This document shows positions 1-9,668 of a stretch of DNA of 64,000 nucleotides, one piece after another; the stretch's first letter is position 1, and each line of letters opens with the position of its first letter. The translations under genes were made by a program, and so were the position numbers. Origin of the DNA: Pseudolactococcus insecticola (GTDB lineage: Bacteria; Bacillota; Bacilli; Lactobacillales; Streptococcaceae); assembly GCF_011170065.1 (NCBI RefSeq), contig NZ_BLLH01000001.1:124001-188000 (forward strand), in the 5' to 3' direction. The notes below the pieces were generated by a model that was not told where the DNA came from, made no database searches, and saw only the letters and a list, made by a program, of their open reading frames with translations.

Positions 1-48
1 AGTAATAAAAATATTATAAAATAACAATAAAAAATATTGACGAAAGTG

Positions 49-77
49 TTTACAAGACTTTTAAAACGTGCTATAAT
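49..77 (+). promoter_or_regulatory. spx promoter
   Basis: A -35 TTTACA (49-54) and a perfect -10 TATAAT (72-77) are separated by 17 bp. A TTGACG lies slightly upstream (37-42) as a less well spaced alternative -35. The start codon follows at 162, so the leader is about 80 nt, with a GGTGG-type ribosome site just before the ATG. Confidence 0.75.
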
Positions 78-161
78 TACTTTATTGAAATAAATAAATA
101 ACATTTGAAAACAAATTGCACTAGGTAAGGTAAAAGTTTTCAAGATAAAGGTGGAAAAAGC

Positions 162-584
162 ATGATCAAAATTTACACAGTTGCCTCGTGTTCGTCTTGC
201 AAAAAGGCGAAAGAATGGCTGGAACAGCACAAATTAGCTTATGAAGAAGTCAACTTAATCACAGATGAGTTGTCCGATGCGGAGATGCTTCAGATTTTGT
301 CTCTGACAGAAGAAGGGACTGAGGAAATCATATCACGGCGCAGCAAGGCTTATGCTAAGCTCAACCTGGACTTTGATGAGCTATCCATCAGCCGATTGCT
401 TGAACTCATTGACAAAAATCGGACCTTACTCAGGCGGCCACTGATCGTGGATGACAAGCGACTGCAGGTGGGATACAACGAAGACGACATCAGAAAGTTT
501 CTACCGCGATCGGTTCGGGAAATCGAGTGTTACACGGCGGAAGACAACATCAAAAAAGATATGCTCCTCCAAGGCATCATCTGA
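162..584 (+). CDS. spx: Spx-family transcriptional regulator
   Basis: 140-residue ArsC/Spx-fold protein. The N-terminal redox centre CSSC (C10-C13) is intact, and the segment RRPLIVDDKRLQVGYNEDD near residues 91-109 matches the conserved Spx core with its Arg-Pro turn. Spx proteins bind the RNA polymerase alpha C-terminal domain and redirect transcription under thiol and envelope stress; the CxxC acts as the redox switch. Length is close to the family norm (about 130-140), with a C-terminal tail slightly longer than Bacillus Spx. It stands as a single gene with its own promoter and terminator. Lactococci and streptococci carry several Spx paralogs, so which paralog this is cannot be decided here; an arsenate reductase is unlikely because the RLQVGYNED core is Spx-like. 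Confidence 0.9.
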   Translation: MIKIYTVASCSSCKKAKEWLEQHKLAYEEVNLITDELSDAEMLQILSLTEEGTEEIISRRSKAYAKLNLDFDELSISRLLELIDKNRTLLRRPLIVDDKRLQVGYNEDDIRKFLPRSVREIECYTAEDNIKKDMLLQGII

Positions 585-627
585 CAGCAACATACATAGG
601 AAAAACGGTAAATTACATATAAAAGGG

Positions 628-656
628 AAAAAACAGTGAAAAGTCGCTGTTTTTTT
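628..656 (+). terminator. intrinsic terminator after spx
   Basis: An A-rich arm followed by CAGTGA pairs across a 4-nt AAAG loop with TCGCTG and runs into seven Ts. It separates spx from folD. Confidence 0.8.
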
Positions 657-708
657 GTTAAAATAAAAGATAGCAAAATAACGATAAGAATGAAAGTAAG
701 GTGATGAG

Positions 709-1554
709 ATGACTTTGATAGATGGTAAGGCGTTAGCAGATAAAATGGCAGTCGCGTTAAAAACAAAGGTGGACGCACTGAAAACGGCGGGCGTAACGCC
801 AGGCTTGGTAGTTGTTTTGGTGGGAGAAAACCCTGCTAGTCAAGTGTATGTGCGTAATAAAGAGCGCCGTGCGACTGCTGCTGGCTTTAACTCAGAAGTC
901 ATCAGACTTGCCGAAGATACGTCTGAAGCAGACTTGTTGTCGCTCATCGACAAGCTAAATGCTGATGAAAAGTGGCATGGTATCTTGGTGCAGTTGCCTT
1001 TACCTGCGCACATCTCAGAAGAAAAAGTCCTGCTTGAGATAAGTCCTGATAAGGATGTGGATGGTTTTCATCCGATCAATATGGGCAGACTCTGGTCTGG
1101 TAATCCGCTGATGATCCCGTCAACGCCAGCTGGTATCATGGTGATGCTAGAAGAATACGGTGTGGACGTATCAGGTAAAACTGCTGTCGTTATCGGTCGC
1201 TCAAATATCGTCGGAAAACCAATGGCGCAAATGCTTTTGGATAAAAATGCGACGGTGACCATTGCCCACTCAAAAACGAAAAATCTACCTGAACTTGCAA
1301 AAACTGCTGATATTTTAGTTGTCGCAATCGGTCGTGGCAACTTTGTGACGGCTGACTTTGTAAAACCAGGCGCGGTTGTAATCGATGTTGGTATGAATCG
1401 TGATGATAATGGCAAACTGATTGGGGACGTCAAGTTTGATGAGGTTGCGCCGATTGCAAGTTTGATCACACCAGTACCTGGTGGTGTGGGTCCTATGACG
1501 ATAACCATGCTCATGGAGCAGACTTATGAGGCAGCAAAGCGTCAGCTAGATTGA
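709..1554 (+). CDS. folD: bifunctional methylenetetrahydrofolate dehydrogenase/cyclohydrolase FolD
   Basis: 281 residues, full length. FolD oxidises 5,10-methylene-THF with NADP and hydrolyses the methenyl product to 10-formyl-THF, supplying one-carbon units for purines and formyl-Met. The catalytic YVxxK motif is at 47-51, VDGFHP at 117-122, the Rossmann signature GRSNIVGKP at 163-171, and [10 protein letters not shown] near the C terminus. The ATG at 709 is preceded by an AAGGTGATG ribosome site. A hairpin-like terminator follows, and the next gene xseA has its own promoter, so folD looks monocistronic. Confidence 0.97.
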   Translation: MTLIDGKALADKMAVALKTKVDALKTAGVTPGLVVVLVGENPASQVYVRNKERRATAAGFNSEVIRLAEDTSEADLLSLIDKLNADEKWHGILVQLPLPAHISEEKVLLEISPDKDVDGFHPINMGRLWSGNPLMIPSTPAGIMVMLEEYGVDVSGKTAVVIGRSNIVGKPMAQMLLDKNATVTIAHSKTKNLPELAKTADILVVAIGRGNFVTADFVKPGAVVIDVGMNRDDNGKLIGDVKFDEVAPIASLITPVPGGVGPMTITMLMEQTYEAAKRQLD

Positions 1555-1569
1555 TAAAATTAAAGTCAT

Positions 1570-1611
1570 GCAGCTCACCAGTTTACGATAGGTGATAGCA
1601 GGCTTTTTTTG
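1570..1611 (+). terminator. probable terminator after folD
   Basis: TCACC (within 1575-1580) pairs with GGTGA (1591-1595) across an 11-nt loop, and a run of seven Ts follows a few bases later. The stem is short, so the call is moderate. Confidence 0.45.
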
Positions 1612-1619
1612 TTTACTTA

Positions 1620-1649
1620 TTGGCATTGGCGGGGCTTTTTTGGTATAAT
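1620..1649 (+). promoter_or_regulatory. xseA promoter (extended -10) almost touching the start codon
   Basis: -35 TTGGCA (1620-1625), 18-bp spacer, -10 TATAAT (1644-1649) with the TGG extension at 1641-1643. Only 10 nt separate the -10 from the ATG at 1660, so transcription should start about 3-4 nt before the start codon. Confidence 0.65.
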
Positions 1650-1659
1650 GATAACTACT

Positions 1660-2988
1660 ATGGCAGACTATTTGAGTGTTTCGACATTAACAAAATATTT
1701 GAAAGCGAAGTTTGAACGTGATCCTTATTTGGAGCGGGTTTTTCTGACGGGTGAAATTTCAAATTTTAGGCGTAGGCCTAAGCACCAATATTTTGCAATC
1801 AAAGATGAAAAATCTGTTATCCAGGCGACCATGTGGGCGGGCATTTTTTCAAAGCTGACTTTCGACTTGGAAGAAGGTATGAAGGTCAATCTGATCGGAC
1901 GTGTCCAGCTTTATGAACCAGGTGGCTCGTACTCGATTATTATCGAAAAAATTGAGCCTGACGGTATCGGTGCGCTTGCTGTGCAGTTTGACCAGCTCAA
2001 GAGAAAGTTGACTGCTGAAGGGCTATTTAACCCGGAATTTAAACAAGCCATTCCAACATTTTCAAGAAAAGTTGGTGTGGTGACAAGCCCGAGTGGTGCC
2101 GTAATCAGGGATATTATCACGACAATCGACAGACGTTTTCCAATGACGGAGATTTTGCTGTTTCCAGCCAAGGTTCAGGGTGCAGGGAGCGCTGAGGAAG
2201 TTGCAGCGCGCATTCGTGAGGCAAATAACCGTACTGATATTGACGTCTTGATTATTGGACGGGGCGGCGGGTCAATCGAAGATCTATGGGCTTTTAACGA
2301 AGAGGTCGTCGTTCGGGCAATTTTTGAGTCGCGGATTCCTGTGATTTCATCGGTAGGTCACGAAACAGATAGGACGCTTGCAGACTTTGTTGCAGACAGG
2401 CGCGCGGCAACGCCAACAGCTGCAGCTGAGCTTGCGACATCTAATACAAAGCTAGATATTTTACAATATCTGACAACGGCTGAAACACGGCTTGCATCAG
2501 CAAGCAATCGCACAATCACTAGTCGCAGAGAAAATTTAGTCAGGTTGCAGGAGTCGGTTATTTTCAGGCAGCCTGAGCGGTTGTATGATGGCTATGCACA
2601 AAAACTGGACAATTTGACGATGCAGTTGACTGAGCGTTTTAAGCAACAATATCAGACTAAACAGCAGTTTGAACGCTTACTTTATAGCAGGCTAGCTGGC
2701 TTGCGATTGCTTGATAAAGTCAGTCAATCTCAGCATAATCTGGCAAGAGAAACAGCGCTTTTGAAAAGTCATTTTGCAAATTATTTTGATCATAAAAAAG
2801 CGCAGGCTGAAAAAGCTTATGACAGTCTGAGTTTGATTGACCCGGAAAAAATCGTGCAACGTGGCTTTTCAATCGCAAGAACGTTTGATGATAAAGTTGT
2901 CAAATCCGTCAAAGACGTTTCTGATGGTGACAAGCTCAGTCTGGAGCTTTCTGATGGTAAACTAACAGTAGAGGTAAAAAATGGCTAA
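1660..2988 (+). CDS. xseA: exodeoxyribonuclease VII large subunit
   Basis: 442 residues from ATG 1660, beginning [15 protein letters not shown] as in streptococcal XseA. With XseB it forms exonuclease VII, which degrades single-stranded DNA from both ends. Visible parts are the N-terminal OB fold (about 1-100), the catalytic domain with [23 protein letters not shown] and [19 protein letters not shown], and a long helical region before the C-terminal barrel. An upstream in-frame extension exists, but it runs through the -10 box and has no ribosome site, so it is not the start. No Shine-Dalgarno precedes 1660, which fits a near-leaderless mRNA. The 3' end overlaps xseB by 8 bp. Confidence 0.96.
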   Translation: MADYLSVSTLTKYLKAKFERDPYLERVFLTGEISNFRRRPKHQYFAIKDEKSVIQATMWAGIFSKLTFDLEEGMKVNLIGRVQLYEPGGSYSIIIEKIEPDGIGALAVQFDQLKRKLTAEGLFNPEFKQAIPTFSRKVGVVTSPSGAVIRDIITTIDRRFPMTEILLFPAKVQGAGSAEEVAARIREANNRTDIDVLIIGRGGGSIEDLWAFNEEVVVRAIFESRIPVISSVGHETDRTLADFVADRRAATPTAAAELATSNTKLDILQYLTTAETRLASASNRTITSRRENLVRLQESVIFRQPERLYDGYAQKLDNLTMQLTERFKQQYQTKQQFERLLYSRLAGLRLLDKVSQSQHNLARETALLKSHFANYFDHKKAQAEKAYDSLSLIDPEKIVQRGFSIARTFDDKVVKSVKDVSDGDKLSLELSDGKLTVEVKNG

Positions 2989-3199
2989 AACAATTACATT
3001 TGAAGAAAATTTGGCAGCGCTTGAGGATGTGGTAAAACGTCTGGAGAATGGCGATGTCCCCCTAGAAGAAGCGATTTCAGAGTTTCAAAAAGGCATGAAG
3101 CTGTCAAAAGAACTGCAAAAAACACTTCAATCAGCTGAAAATACACTTGTCAAAGTCATGAGCGAAGACGGCTCAGAACAGGTTTTTGATGGCGAATAA
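2981..3199 (+). CDS. xseB: exodeoxyribonuclease VII small subunit
   Basis: 72 residues, the usual size for XseB. The family pattern [29 protein letters not shown] is visible from residue 7. It coats the long helices of XseA in exonuclease VII. It begins inside the xseA stop region (8-bp overlap) and its own end overlaps ispA by 11 bp, so the genes are translationally coupled. Confidence 0.95.
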   Translation: MAKTITFEENLAALEDVVKRLENGDVPLEEAISEFQKGMKLSKELQKTLQSAENTLVKVMSEDGSEQVFDGE

Positions 3200-4061
3200 G
3201 GCGATTTTACAGTCACTTGCAGCAGTTTTTGAAACTTTTTACAGTTCTGAAATGCCTGTTGAACATTTGACAAAAAGCATTGTTTACTCGATTCAGGCGG
3301 GCGGCAAGCGGATTCGACCTTTATTTTTGCTTGAAACTTTGCAGGGTTTTGGGCTTGATATCACGACTGCGCATCTGCAGGTTGCGGCGAGTTTGGAGCT
3401 GATTCACACAAGTTCACTGATTCACGACGATCTGCCCGCCATGGATAATGACGATTTTCGCCGTGGCGTGGCAACAAACCATAAGGTTTTCGGCGAGGCA
3501 CAGGCTATTTTAGCAGGTGATGCCCTCTTGCTTGATCCTTATTTATTACTTGCAAATGCAGCATTACCACCCGAAATCGTCGTTGATTTGGTCAGAGAGC
3601 TTGCTCTAGCATCAGGCAGTTACGGCATGGTAGCAGGTCAAGTTTTAGACATGGACGGGGAAAATCAAGTGCTGACTTTTGAGCAACTCAAGCAGATACA
3701 TGCACTGAAAACAGGTAAAATGCTGACATTTCCATTTGTTGCAGCAGGCATCATCGCACAAGTATCAAAAGAGGTAATCGCAGACTTGCGATTAGTCGGT
3801 GAGCATGTCGGACAAGCTTTTCAGATTCGCGATGATATTTTAGACGTGACAGCAACATTTGATCAGCTTGGCAAGACGCCAGGCAAGGACGAGGCAGCTG
3901 ATAAGTCAACCTATGTCAAATTACTAGGCCTTGACGGTGCAAAAGTTGCTCTGACGGAAAATTTGACGGCAGCAAAGATGATTCTGACGCGGATTTCTGA
4001 ACAAACAGCTTTTTCGCAAGCAGGTATTTTAGAACAAATTGAAAGATTAAAAATTGACTAA
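3189..4061 (+). CDS. ispA: (2E,6E)-farnesyl diphosphate synthase
   Basis: 290 residues from ATG 3189 (a TTG one codon upstream is possible). Both aspartate-rich prenyltransferase motifs are present: DDLPAMD at 80-86 and DDILD near 222, with GGKRIRP at 38-44. The enzyme condenses isopentenyl and dimethylallyl/geranyl diphosphates to farnesyl diphosphate, the precursor for undecaprenyl phosphate and quinone tails. It lies between xseB and tlyA with overlaps on both sides, the normal Lactobacillales order. Confidence 0.94.
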   Translation: MANKAILQSLAAVFETFYSSEMPVEHLTKSIVYSIQAGGKRIRPLFLLETLQGFGLDITTAHLQVAASLELIHTSSLIHDDLPAMDNDDFRRGVATNHKVFGEAQAILAGDALLLDPYLLLANAALPPEIVVDLVRELALASGSYGMVAGQVLDMDGENQVLTFEQLKQIHALKTGKMLTFPFVAAGIIAQVSKEVIADLRLVGEHVGQAFQIRDDILDVTATFDQLGKTPGKDEAADKSTYVKLLGLDGAKVALTENLTAAKMILTRISEQTAFSQAGILEQIERLKID

Positions 4062-4875
4062 AGAAAGAGTAGATGTCCTAGCCTTTAATCAAGGGCTGTT
4101 CGATACAAGAGAGCAAGCAAAGCGCGGTGTCATGGCTGGGATTGTCATCAATGCCGAAAATGGCGAGCGTTTTGATAAGCCGGGAGAGAAGATTTCTGAT
4201 GATCTTGAGCTGATGATTAAGGGCGAAAAACTCCCCTATGTCAGTCGTGGCGGCTTGAAACTTGAAAAAGCACTTCGTTATTTTGAGATTTCTGTGGTCG
4301 ATGATCAGGCCATTGACATCGGCTCATCGACAGGTGGTTTTACAGATGTTATGCTGCAAAACGGCGCCAAACTTGTCTATGCGGTAGACGTTGGAACCAA
4401 TCAGCTGGCTTGGAAAATTCGCCAAGATAGCCGTGTGGTTGTCATGGAACAGTTCAATTTTCGCTATGCCAAGCCTGATGATTTTGTTCAAGGTGCACCA
4501 AAATTTGCGTCGATTGACGTCTCATTTATCAGCTTAGCTTTGATTTTGCCAGCTTTATATGAAATTCTGGCAGATGGCGGTCAGGTCGTTGCCCTGATTA
4601 AGCCACAGTTTGAAGCGGGACGTGAGCAGATTGGCAAAAATGGCATCATCAAAGATGCGAAAATTCATAGAGCTGTGATTGAAAATGTTGTCAAGATGGC
4701 AAATAGTTTGGGCTTTTCTACACTTGGCTTGACGAGTTCTCCTATCAAAGGTGGGCATGGCAATATTGAGTTTTTGCTCCATTTGGTCAAGAAAAAAGCA
4801 GTCACAGACGCAGTCATGATGCGGGTAGATACTGTCGTTTACGAGGCACACGGAGAACTAGATGAAAAAAAGTGA
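4054..4875 (+). CDS. tlyA: TlyA-type rRNA (cytidine-2'-O)-methyltransferase
   Basis: 273 residues with a TTG start at 4054 that overlaps the ispA stop by 8 bp. An N-terminal S4 RNA-binding domain (about 1-65, including the YVSRGGLKLEKAL turn) precedes an FtsJ/RrmJ-like SAM methyltransferase domain with DIGSSTGGFTDVML and the IKPQFEAG catalytic motif. Family members methylate ribose in 16S/23S rRNA and are often annotated as hemolysins; membrane toxicity is not indicated by this sequence. Its end overlaps argR by 14 bp. Confidence 0.92.
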   Translation: MTKERVDVLAFNQGLFDTREQAKRGVMAGIVINAENGERFDKPGEKISDDLELMIKGEKLPYVSRGGLKLEKALRYFEISVVDDQAIDIGSSTGGFTDVMLQNGAKLVYAVDVGTNQLAWKIRQDSRVVVMEQFNFRYAKPDDFVQGAPKFASIDVSFISLALILPALYEILADGGQVVALIKPQFEAGREQIGKNGIIKDAKIHRAVIENVVKMANSLGFSTLGLTSSPIKGGHGNIEFLLHLVKKKAVTDAVMMRVDTVVYEAHGELDEKK

Positions 4876-5296
4876 ACGGATCAAGTTGATCGAAAAATTG
4901 CTGGTTGAGCGTGAAATCAAGACGCAGGATGATTTAGTAAATGCGCTGCTGGATTTGAAAGTTGCAGTGACACAAGCAACGGTATCGCGTGATATGCGTG
5001 AGCTGCGGTTGGTAAAAGTGCCCGCTCAAACGGGAGGCTATCGCTACGCCATGCCTGACGGGACACGTCAGAATGCCGACGTCGAGCTGCTCAAATCAGT
5101 GGTAGAGTCTATCAAAGTGCAAGGTAATCAACTTGCCATTCAAACAAGTCCAGGATCTGCGATGATCATCAAAAATCGGCTGTTGACGCGGTTTGGTGAG
5201 CTGATTTTCACGGTGCTTGCTGATGATGATACAGTGCTTGTTATTGCTTTGTCTGAGGCGGATGCTGGGGCTATTTATGAGATCTTGATGGGATGA
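4862..5296 (+). CDS. argR: ArgR/AhrC-family arginine repressor
   Basis: 144 residues, typical length. The N-terminal winged-helix segment includes QATVSRDMRELRLVKV, and the C-terminal hexamerisation/arginine-binding domain contains SPGSAMIIKNRL and the DDDTVLVIA segment. Family members bind ARG boxes as hexamers with L-arginine. Lactococci have two paralogs, ArgR and AhrC; the location between tlyA and recN corresponds to the copy usually called ahrC, so the symbol is tentative. The end is followed by an unusual repeat block rather than directly by recN. Confidence 0.9.
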   Translation: MKKSERIKLIEKLLVEREIKTQDDLVNALLDLKVAVTQATVSRDMRELRLVKVPAQTGGYRYAMPDGTRQNADVELLKSVVESIKVQGNQLAIQTSPGSAMIIKNRLLTRFGELIFTVLADDDTVLVIALSEADAGAIYEILMG

Positions 5297-5882
5297 TGGT
5301 GCGTTTTAAACGTTGAGTGAGTAGTTGCAGTTGCAAATTTTTTAAGCGTTTCGTTGCTTTGCTCCAAGTCCAGTAAGTTTAATTACATATTTTTTTAGAT
5401 GTTTTGGAAGTTAGATGTTTGGTCGTCCAACGCCTAGGCGGTAAAACCGCTAAGGCACGTTGTACATAGCAGTGCTTTCATGCGCCGAGTAATCGCAGGT
5501 GTAACTTCCCTAAGCTTTTCGTCGCTTCGTTTTTCATCCAGCAAGTTTAATTACATGTTTTTTAGATATTTGGGAAGTTGAGGCTTCTGTTCGTCCAACG
5601 CCTAAGTGGTAAACCACTAAGGCACGTTGTGCATAGCAACTTCCCTAAGCTCTTCGTCACTTCGTTCCTCATCGCTAAAGGAGTAGCTAGCCCAACGCCT
5701 AAGTGGTAAACCACTAAGGCACGTTGTACATAGCTACTTCCCTAAGCTTTTCGTCACTTCATTCCTCATCGCTAAAGGAGTAGCTAGCCCAACGCCTAAG
5801 TGGTAAACCACTAAGGCACGTTGTACATAGCTACTTCCCTAAGCTTTTCGTCACTTCATTCCTCATCGCTAAAGGAGTAGCT
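5297..5882 (+). repeat. tandem hairpin repeats between argR and recN
   Basis: No gene. Two diverged units of 168 bp (5321-5488 and 5489-5656) merge into 97-bp units at 5594-5690, 5691-5787 and 5788-5884, the last two almost identical. Each unit carries a hairpin that starts CAACGCC and ends GGCACGTTG (5428-5462, 5596-5629, 5693-5726, 5790-5823). The first hairpin has GCGG/CCGC where the others have GTGG/CCAC, a paired change that keeps the stem. The 97-bp units also contain the recN ribosome site (AAAGGAG); only the last one is followed by ATG, the earlier ones read TAG at that point. Confidence 0.9.
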
Positions 5883-7550
5883 ATGTTACAAGAAATTTCG
5901 ATTAAAAATTTTGCTATTATTGATACGATTTCAATGCAGTTTGACCGGGGCATGTCGATTTTGACTGGTGAGACGGGTGCTGGGAAATCGATTATTATTG
6001 ATGCTATGAATTTGCTTTTGGGTTCTCGTGCTCAGACGTCTTTTGTACGTCATGGGGCGGATAAGGCTGAGATTGAGGGGCTGTTTTTCTACAAGGAAAG
6101 TCCTGAAATTGCAACAAAACTTGAAGAACTTGGTTTTGACAATACTGGTGAGCTGATTTTACGGCGAGAAATTTTTGCAAATGGACGTTCGTCATGTCGA
6201 ATCAATGGCGTATTAACACCGTTGTCGAATTTGCAGGCGATTGGTGGTTTCTTGGTAGATATTCACGGTCAACATGAGCATCAGGAGCTGATGAGTCCAG
6301 CGCATCATTTGACCATGCTAGATGAGTTTGGCGATAAAAAATTTCTTGAAATAAAGCAAAATTACAAGGAAAAATTCACCACTTATAAATCGTTGCGCCA
6401 AAAATTGGTTGCGCTCAAGAAAAATCAGGCTGATTTTGCCCAACGCATTGACGTGCTGAAGTTCCAGATTGACGAAATTTCTGCGGCTGAGATAGACCTC
6501 AAAGCAGACGCAGATCTCTATGCACGTCGTGACGTTTTGAGCCACGCCAATCGGATTGCTGAGCATCTTAATTCAGCTTATTATTCGCTTGACGATGATG
6601 ACGCAGATAATTCCAGCCTATCCATGGTCAGAAATGCCATGAATGAGCTCGAATCAGCCAGTCAATTTGACGAAAAAAGTTATGCTAAACTGTCAGAAAA
6701 GATTGCCGAGGCCTACTATTTGCTTGAAGATGCTGCGGCAGATTTGGAGAAAAGAATTGATGATCTGGAGTTCAATCCGTCAGAACTCATCATGATAGAG
6801 GATCGCATCTCGACGCTCACAACGCTCAAGAAAAAGTACGGTCCTGAGCTGTCAGATGTCCTGACTTATCTGGAAAATTGCCAAAAAGAGCTTGACGAAT
6901 TGACGGGCGACGAAAATTCGTCAGAAACGCTCGAGATATCCTTTAAGGAGGCTGAGCAAGCTTTGCTCGTAAGTGCGAAGATCCTTGCTGAGGGAAGAGC
7001 TAGTATTGCAAAGACCCTGGAAGCCGACGTTAAGCGCGAACTAAGCGACCTTTATATGGCAAAAGCTGATTTCAAAGTTAGTTTTGAGCCCGGTAAATTT
7101 TCGGTCAATGGTAATCAGCATGTTGAGTTTTTCATCCAGACAAATCCGGGAGAAGGCTTCAAACCTCTGGCTAAAACAGCATCGGGTGGCGAGATGAGTC
7201 GGATTATGCTTGCGATTAAGTCAAGCTTCGCCCAAAAGGAAAATAAAACGTCAATCGTCTTTGACGAAGTGGACACGGGCGTTTCAGGCCGCGTCGCACA
7301 GGCTATCGCAAATAAAATCTACAAAATATCGCAAAGTGGACAGGTGCTATGTATCTCGCATTTACCGCAAGTTGTCGCCGTCGCAGATACCCAGTTTTAC
7401 ATCGAAAAAGTGCAGTCTGACGACTCAACAACTTCAAGCGTCAGAAAATTGTCGACAGATGAGCGCGCGACAGAAGTTGCCAAAATGCTTGCAGGTGATG
7501 ACATTACGCCTGAAGCGCTTGCGCAAGCAAAAAAATTATTGGAAAAATAA
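5883..7550 (+). CDS. recN: DNA repair protein RecN
   Basis: 555 residues, full length SMC-like ATPase. Walker A GETGAGKS is at 29-36; the coiled-coil arms occupy roughly 160-370; the ABC signature TASGGEMSR and Walker B SIVFDEVDTGVSG lie in the C-terminal half. RecN acts in double-strand-break repair with RecA. Its ribosome site AAAGGAG is part of the last copy of the upstream tandem repeat, so its translation start region was formed or copied by that duplication. It ends 3 bp before proB. Confidence 0.96.
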   Translation: MLQEISIKNFAIIDTISMQFDRGMSILTGETGAGKSIIIDAMNLLLGSRAQTSFVRHGADKAEIEGLFFYKESPEIATKLEELGFDNTGELILRREIFANGRSSCRINGVLTPLSNLQAIGGFLVDIHGQHEHQELMSPAHHLTMLDEFGDKKFLEIKQNYKEKFTTYKSLRQKLVALKKNQADFAQRIDVLKFQIDEISAAEIDLKADADLYARRDVLSHANRIAEHLNSAYYSLDDDDADNSSLSMVRNAMNELESASQFDEKSYAKLSEKIAEAYYLLEDAAADLEKRIDDLEFNPSELIMIEDRISTLTTLKKKYGPELSDVLTYLENCQKELDELTGDENSSETLEISFKEAEQALLVSAKILAEGRASIAKTLEADVKRELSDLYMAKADFKVSFEPGKFSVNGNQHVEFFIQTNPGEGFKPLAKTASGGEMSRIMLAIKSSFAQKENKTSIVFDEVDTGVSGRVAQAIANKIYKISQSGQVLCISHLPQVVAVADTQFYIEKVQSDDSTTSSVRKLSTDERATEVAKMLAGDDITPEALAQAKKLLEK

Positions 7551-7553
7551 AAT

Positions 7554-8354
7554 ATGACCCGTGAAAAAATAAAATCTGCCAAGCGTCTTGTGATCAAGAT
7601 TGGTACGTCAAGCTTGATATTGCCAAATGGTCAGATTAACCTCAAAAATATAGATGAGTTGGCGTTTGTGCTCTCAAGCCTCCAACATGAAGATTACGAG
7701 GTGATTCTTGTGACCTCAGGCGCTATCGGTGTTGGGCTAAACGTTTTAGGGCAGTCAAAACGTCCGACAGATATTGCCCAGCAGCAAGCCCTTGCCTCGA
7801 TTGGACAAGTCGAGCTGATGAGTTTATATAATCAGATTTTTAGTCGCTATCAGCAAAAAGTGTCGCAGCTGTTATTGACACGCGATGTGGTTGATTTTCC
7901 AGAAAGCAGACAAAACGCAACCAATGCGATAAATGCGCTTTTATCACGTCATATCATCCCGATTATCAATGAAAATGACGCAGTCAGTGTAGCAGAAATG
8001 GCGCATCAGACCAAGTTTGGGGATAATGACAAATTGGGCGCGCTTGTCAGCGTTCTGACGGATGCTGATTTGCTGATTATGCTGTCAGACATTGATGGCC
8101 TTTACAGTAAAAATCCCAATATATTTGACGACGCTGAGCTGATTGCGCGCGTAATGACAATCACTGATGCGCTCATGAAAGTCGCAGGCGGTGCAGGCAG
8201 CAAATTTGGTACAGGTGGCATGACGAGTAAGTTATCTGCTGCGAAAATTATTTTTGATGCAGACAAACAAATGGTCTTGACTAATGGTGCAAGAATCTCA
8301 GAAATCAGAGAGATTCTCGCAGGTAAAGAGAAAGGAACTTATTTTGCAAAGTAA
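7554..8354 (+). CDS. proB: glutamate 5-kinase
   Basis: 266 residues; the amino-acid-kinase domain is complete ([45 protein letters not shown]) but the C-terminal PUA domain found in longer ProB proteins is absent, as is usual in streptococci and lactococci. It phosphorylates glutamate in the first step of proline synthesis. proA is not adjacent: two FemAB-type genes lie between them. Confidence 0.95.
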   Translation: MTREKIKSAKRLVIKIGTSSLILPNGQINLKNIDELAFVLSSLQHEDYEVILVTSGAIGVGLNVLGQSKRPTDIAQQQALASIGQVELMSLYNQIFSRYQQKVSQLLLTRDVVDFPESRQNATNAINALLSRHIIPIINENDAVSVAEMAHQTKFGDNDKLGALVSVLTDADLLIMLSDIDGLYSKNPNIFDDAELIARVMTITDALMKVAGGAGSKFGTGGMTSKLSAAKIIFDADKQMVLTNGARISEIREILAGKEKGTYFAK

Positions 8355-9582
8355 GAAGTTTACAGCGTTAAAAGCAGATGAATTTGGTGATTTTGTTGCA
8401 ACACGTGAGCAGGTTCATTTTCAGCAAACACGCGAGTTTGGCGACGTGCAAGAAGGCATCGGTCACAAGATTGCTTACTTTGGTGTCAAAGTTGCAGGCG
8501 ACGTGCAGGCAGCTATGCTAGTCAGCCTGTCAAAAGTGCGATTTGGCTATCTCGCTGAAGCGCATGGCAATCCTTATTTTTCAGAGGATAAGCCAGTCAA
8601 TCAAATGCTAATGTCAGGTATCAAAGACGCACTCAAACAGCAAGGTGTCATCAAGTTCATCATTCATTCGAACCAAAAAATCGCAACTTATGATGACAAA
8701 TGGGAAAAAACAGCAGACTTAAACACAGACTTAACAGCATTTTATGCTAATCTAGGATTGTCAGAAACGATTTTAAGTGAGTTTGAAAAAGGATACGCAT
8801 TTAATTACAGCAAGGATTTGACAGGATTTGATAGCTTTTCAAAATTGCAAAAATCTTATAAGAAAAATGGCTTACAAACAGTTAAAAAAGCTGAGAAACT
8901 CGATATTAAAATTACAGAGGCAAGCTTTGAGGACCTGGCGAATTTCAAAAAAGTGGTCGATGAAGCTGGTGAACGCAGGAATTTTTCTACACGAGATTTG
9001 GCCTACTATGAGACAGTTTTCAAGGCTTATAAAGACAAAGTGAAATTCGTATTTGCAACGATTAATTTTCAAAAAGAATATGACGTCAGCCAGAAAAAAG
9101 TGGCAGAGCTAGAAAGCCAAATCTTGCAACTTGATCGTGAGTTAGCTGAAAGTGATTCGCTTAAAAAGAAAAAAAGTATCGAAAATGCCTATCAAATGTT
9201 GCGTCGAGAAAGAAAATTAGATAAAGAAATCGCAAAATCAGCAGGTATTTACGGCGATAAAGATGTGATCTTATCTGCTGCACAATTTTTTATTATGCCA
9301 GCTGAGATTTTATATATGTTCAGTGGCATGTACGATGAATTTCGTGAGTTTTCAGCACCATTTTTGATCCAGGATTACATGCTCAAATACGCCTATGACC
9401 ACAAGATTTCAAGCTATAATTTCATGGGCATCAACGCACAAAGCAATCCTGATCAAGGTGTCCTACGCTTCAAACAAAACTTTACAGGCTACATCTGGCA
9501 ATCATCAGGCAACTATGAGCTTGTCATTCGTCCGGTTGTTAGCAAAATCACAGCATTTCTCAAAAAAATCATCGGCAGATAG
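8344..9582 (+). CDS. FemAB/MurM-type peptidoglycan branch peptide ligase (1)
   Basis: 412 residues from a TTG at 8344, chosen because AAAGGA (8331-8336) sits at the right distance; it overlaps proB by 11 bp. FemAB enzymes use aminoacyl-tRNA to add interpeptide bridge residues to lipid II. Two GNAT-like halves are visible, with a charged coiled-coil insertion around residues 240-300 ([17 protein letters not shown]) that mimics a seryl-tRNA synthetase arm. The C-terminal half has [21 protein letters not shown] and FKQNFTG. The added amino acid cannot be read from sequence. Confidence 0.85.
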   Translation: MQSKKFTALKADEFGDFVATREQVHFQQTREFGDVQEGIGHKIAYFGVKVAGDVQAAMLVSLSKVRFGYLAEAHGNPYFSEDKPVNQMLMSGIKDALKQQGVIKFIIHSNQKIATYDDKWEKTADLNTDLTAFYANLGLSETILSEFEKGYAFNYSKDLTGFDSFSKLQKSYKKNGLQTVKKAEKLDIKITEASFEDLANFKKVVDEAGERRNFSTRDLAYYETVFKAYKDKVKFVFATINFQKEYDVSQKKVAELESQILQLDRELAESDSLKKKKSIENAYQMLRRERKLDKEIAKSAGIYGDKDVILSAAQFFIMPAEILYMFSGMYDEFREFSAPFLIQDYMLKYAYDHKISSYNFMGINAQSNPDQGVLRFKQNFTGYIWQSSGNYELVIRPVVSKITAFLKKIIGR

Positions 9583-9597
9583 CAAGCGCCACACACT

Positions 9598-9624
9598 AAA
9601 AAAGAGCAAGGCGCTCTTTTTTTT
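9598..9624 (+). terminator. intrinsic terminator between the two femAB genes
   Basis: AAAAAAGAGC pairs with GCTCTTTTTTTT across a short AAGGC loop. The following extended -10 lies partly in the T tract. Confidence 0.85.
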
Positions 9625-9632
9625 GATATAAT
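9624..9632 (+). promoter_or_regulatory. extended -10 promoter of femAB gene 2
   Basis: TGATATAAT with TATAAT at 9627-9632 immediately after the terminator. The -35 position falls in the terminator stem and has no good match, so recognition would depend on the TG extension. Confidence 0.5.
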
Positions 9633-9668
9633 GAAATGAGTAAACAAAAAATCATAAAAAGAGGCATC

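Noticed and set aside
451-639. 62-codon ORF overlapping the end of spx
   Set aside because: Out-of-frame shadow of a well-supported gene, running into the terminator, without a ribosome site.
1068-1514. 148-codon antisense ORF inside folD
   Set aside because: Mirror of a conserved coding frame; composition follows codon positions of folD; no promoter or ribosome site.
5428-5823. Hairpins as integron attC sites (GTCCAAC start, extra unpaired CA near the 3' arm)
   Set aside because: The other end reads GTTGTAC rather than GTTRRRY, there is no cassette ORF between copies and no integrase in the window.
5297-5884. Possible CRISPR array
   Set aside because: The 97-bp units are nearly identical along their full length; there are no short repeats with unique spacers and no cas genes.
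8284-8343. N-terminal extension of femAB gene 1
   Set aside because: It is the out-of-frame proB sequence; the TTG at 8344 with AAAGGA fits better.
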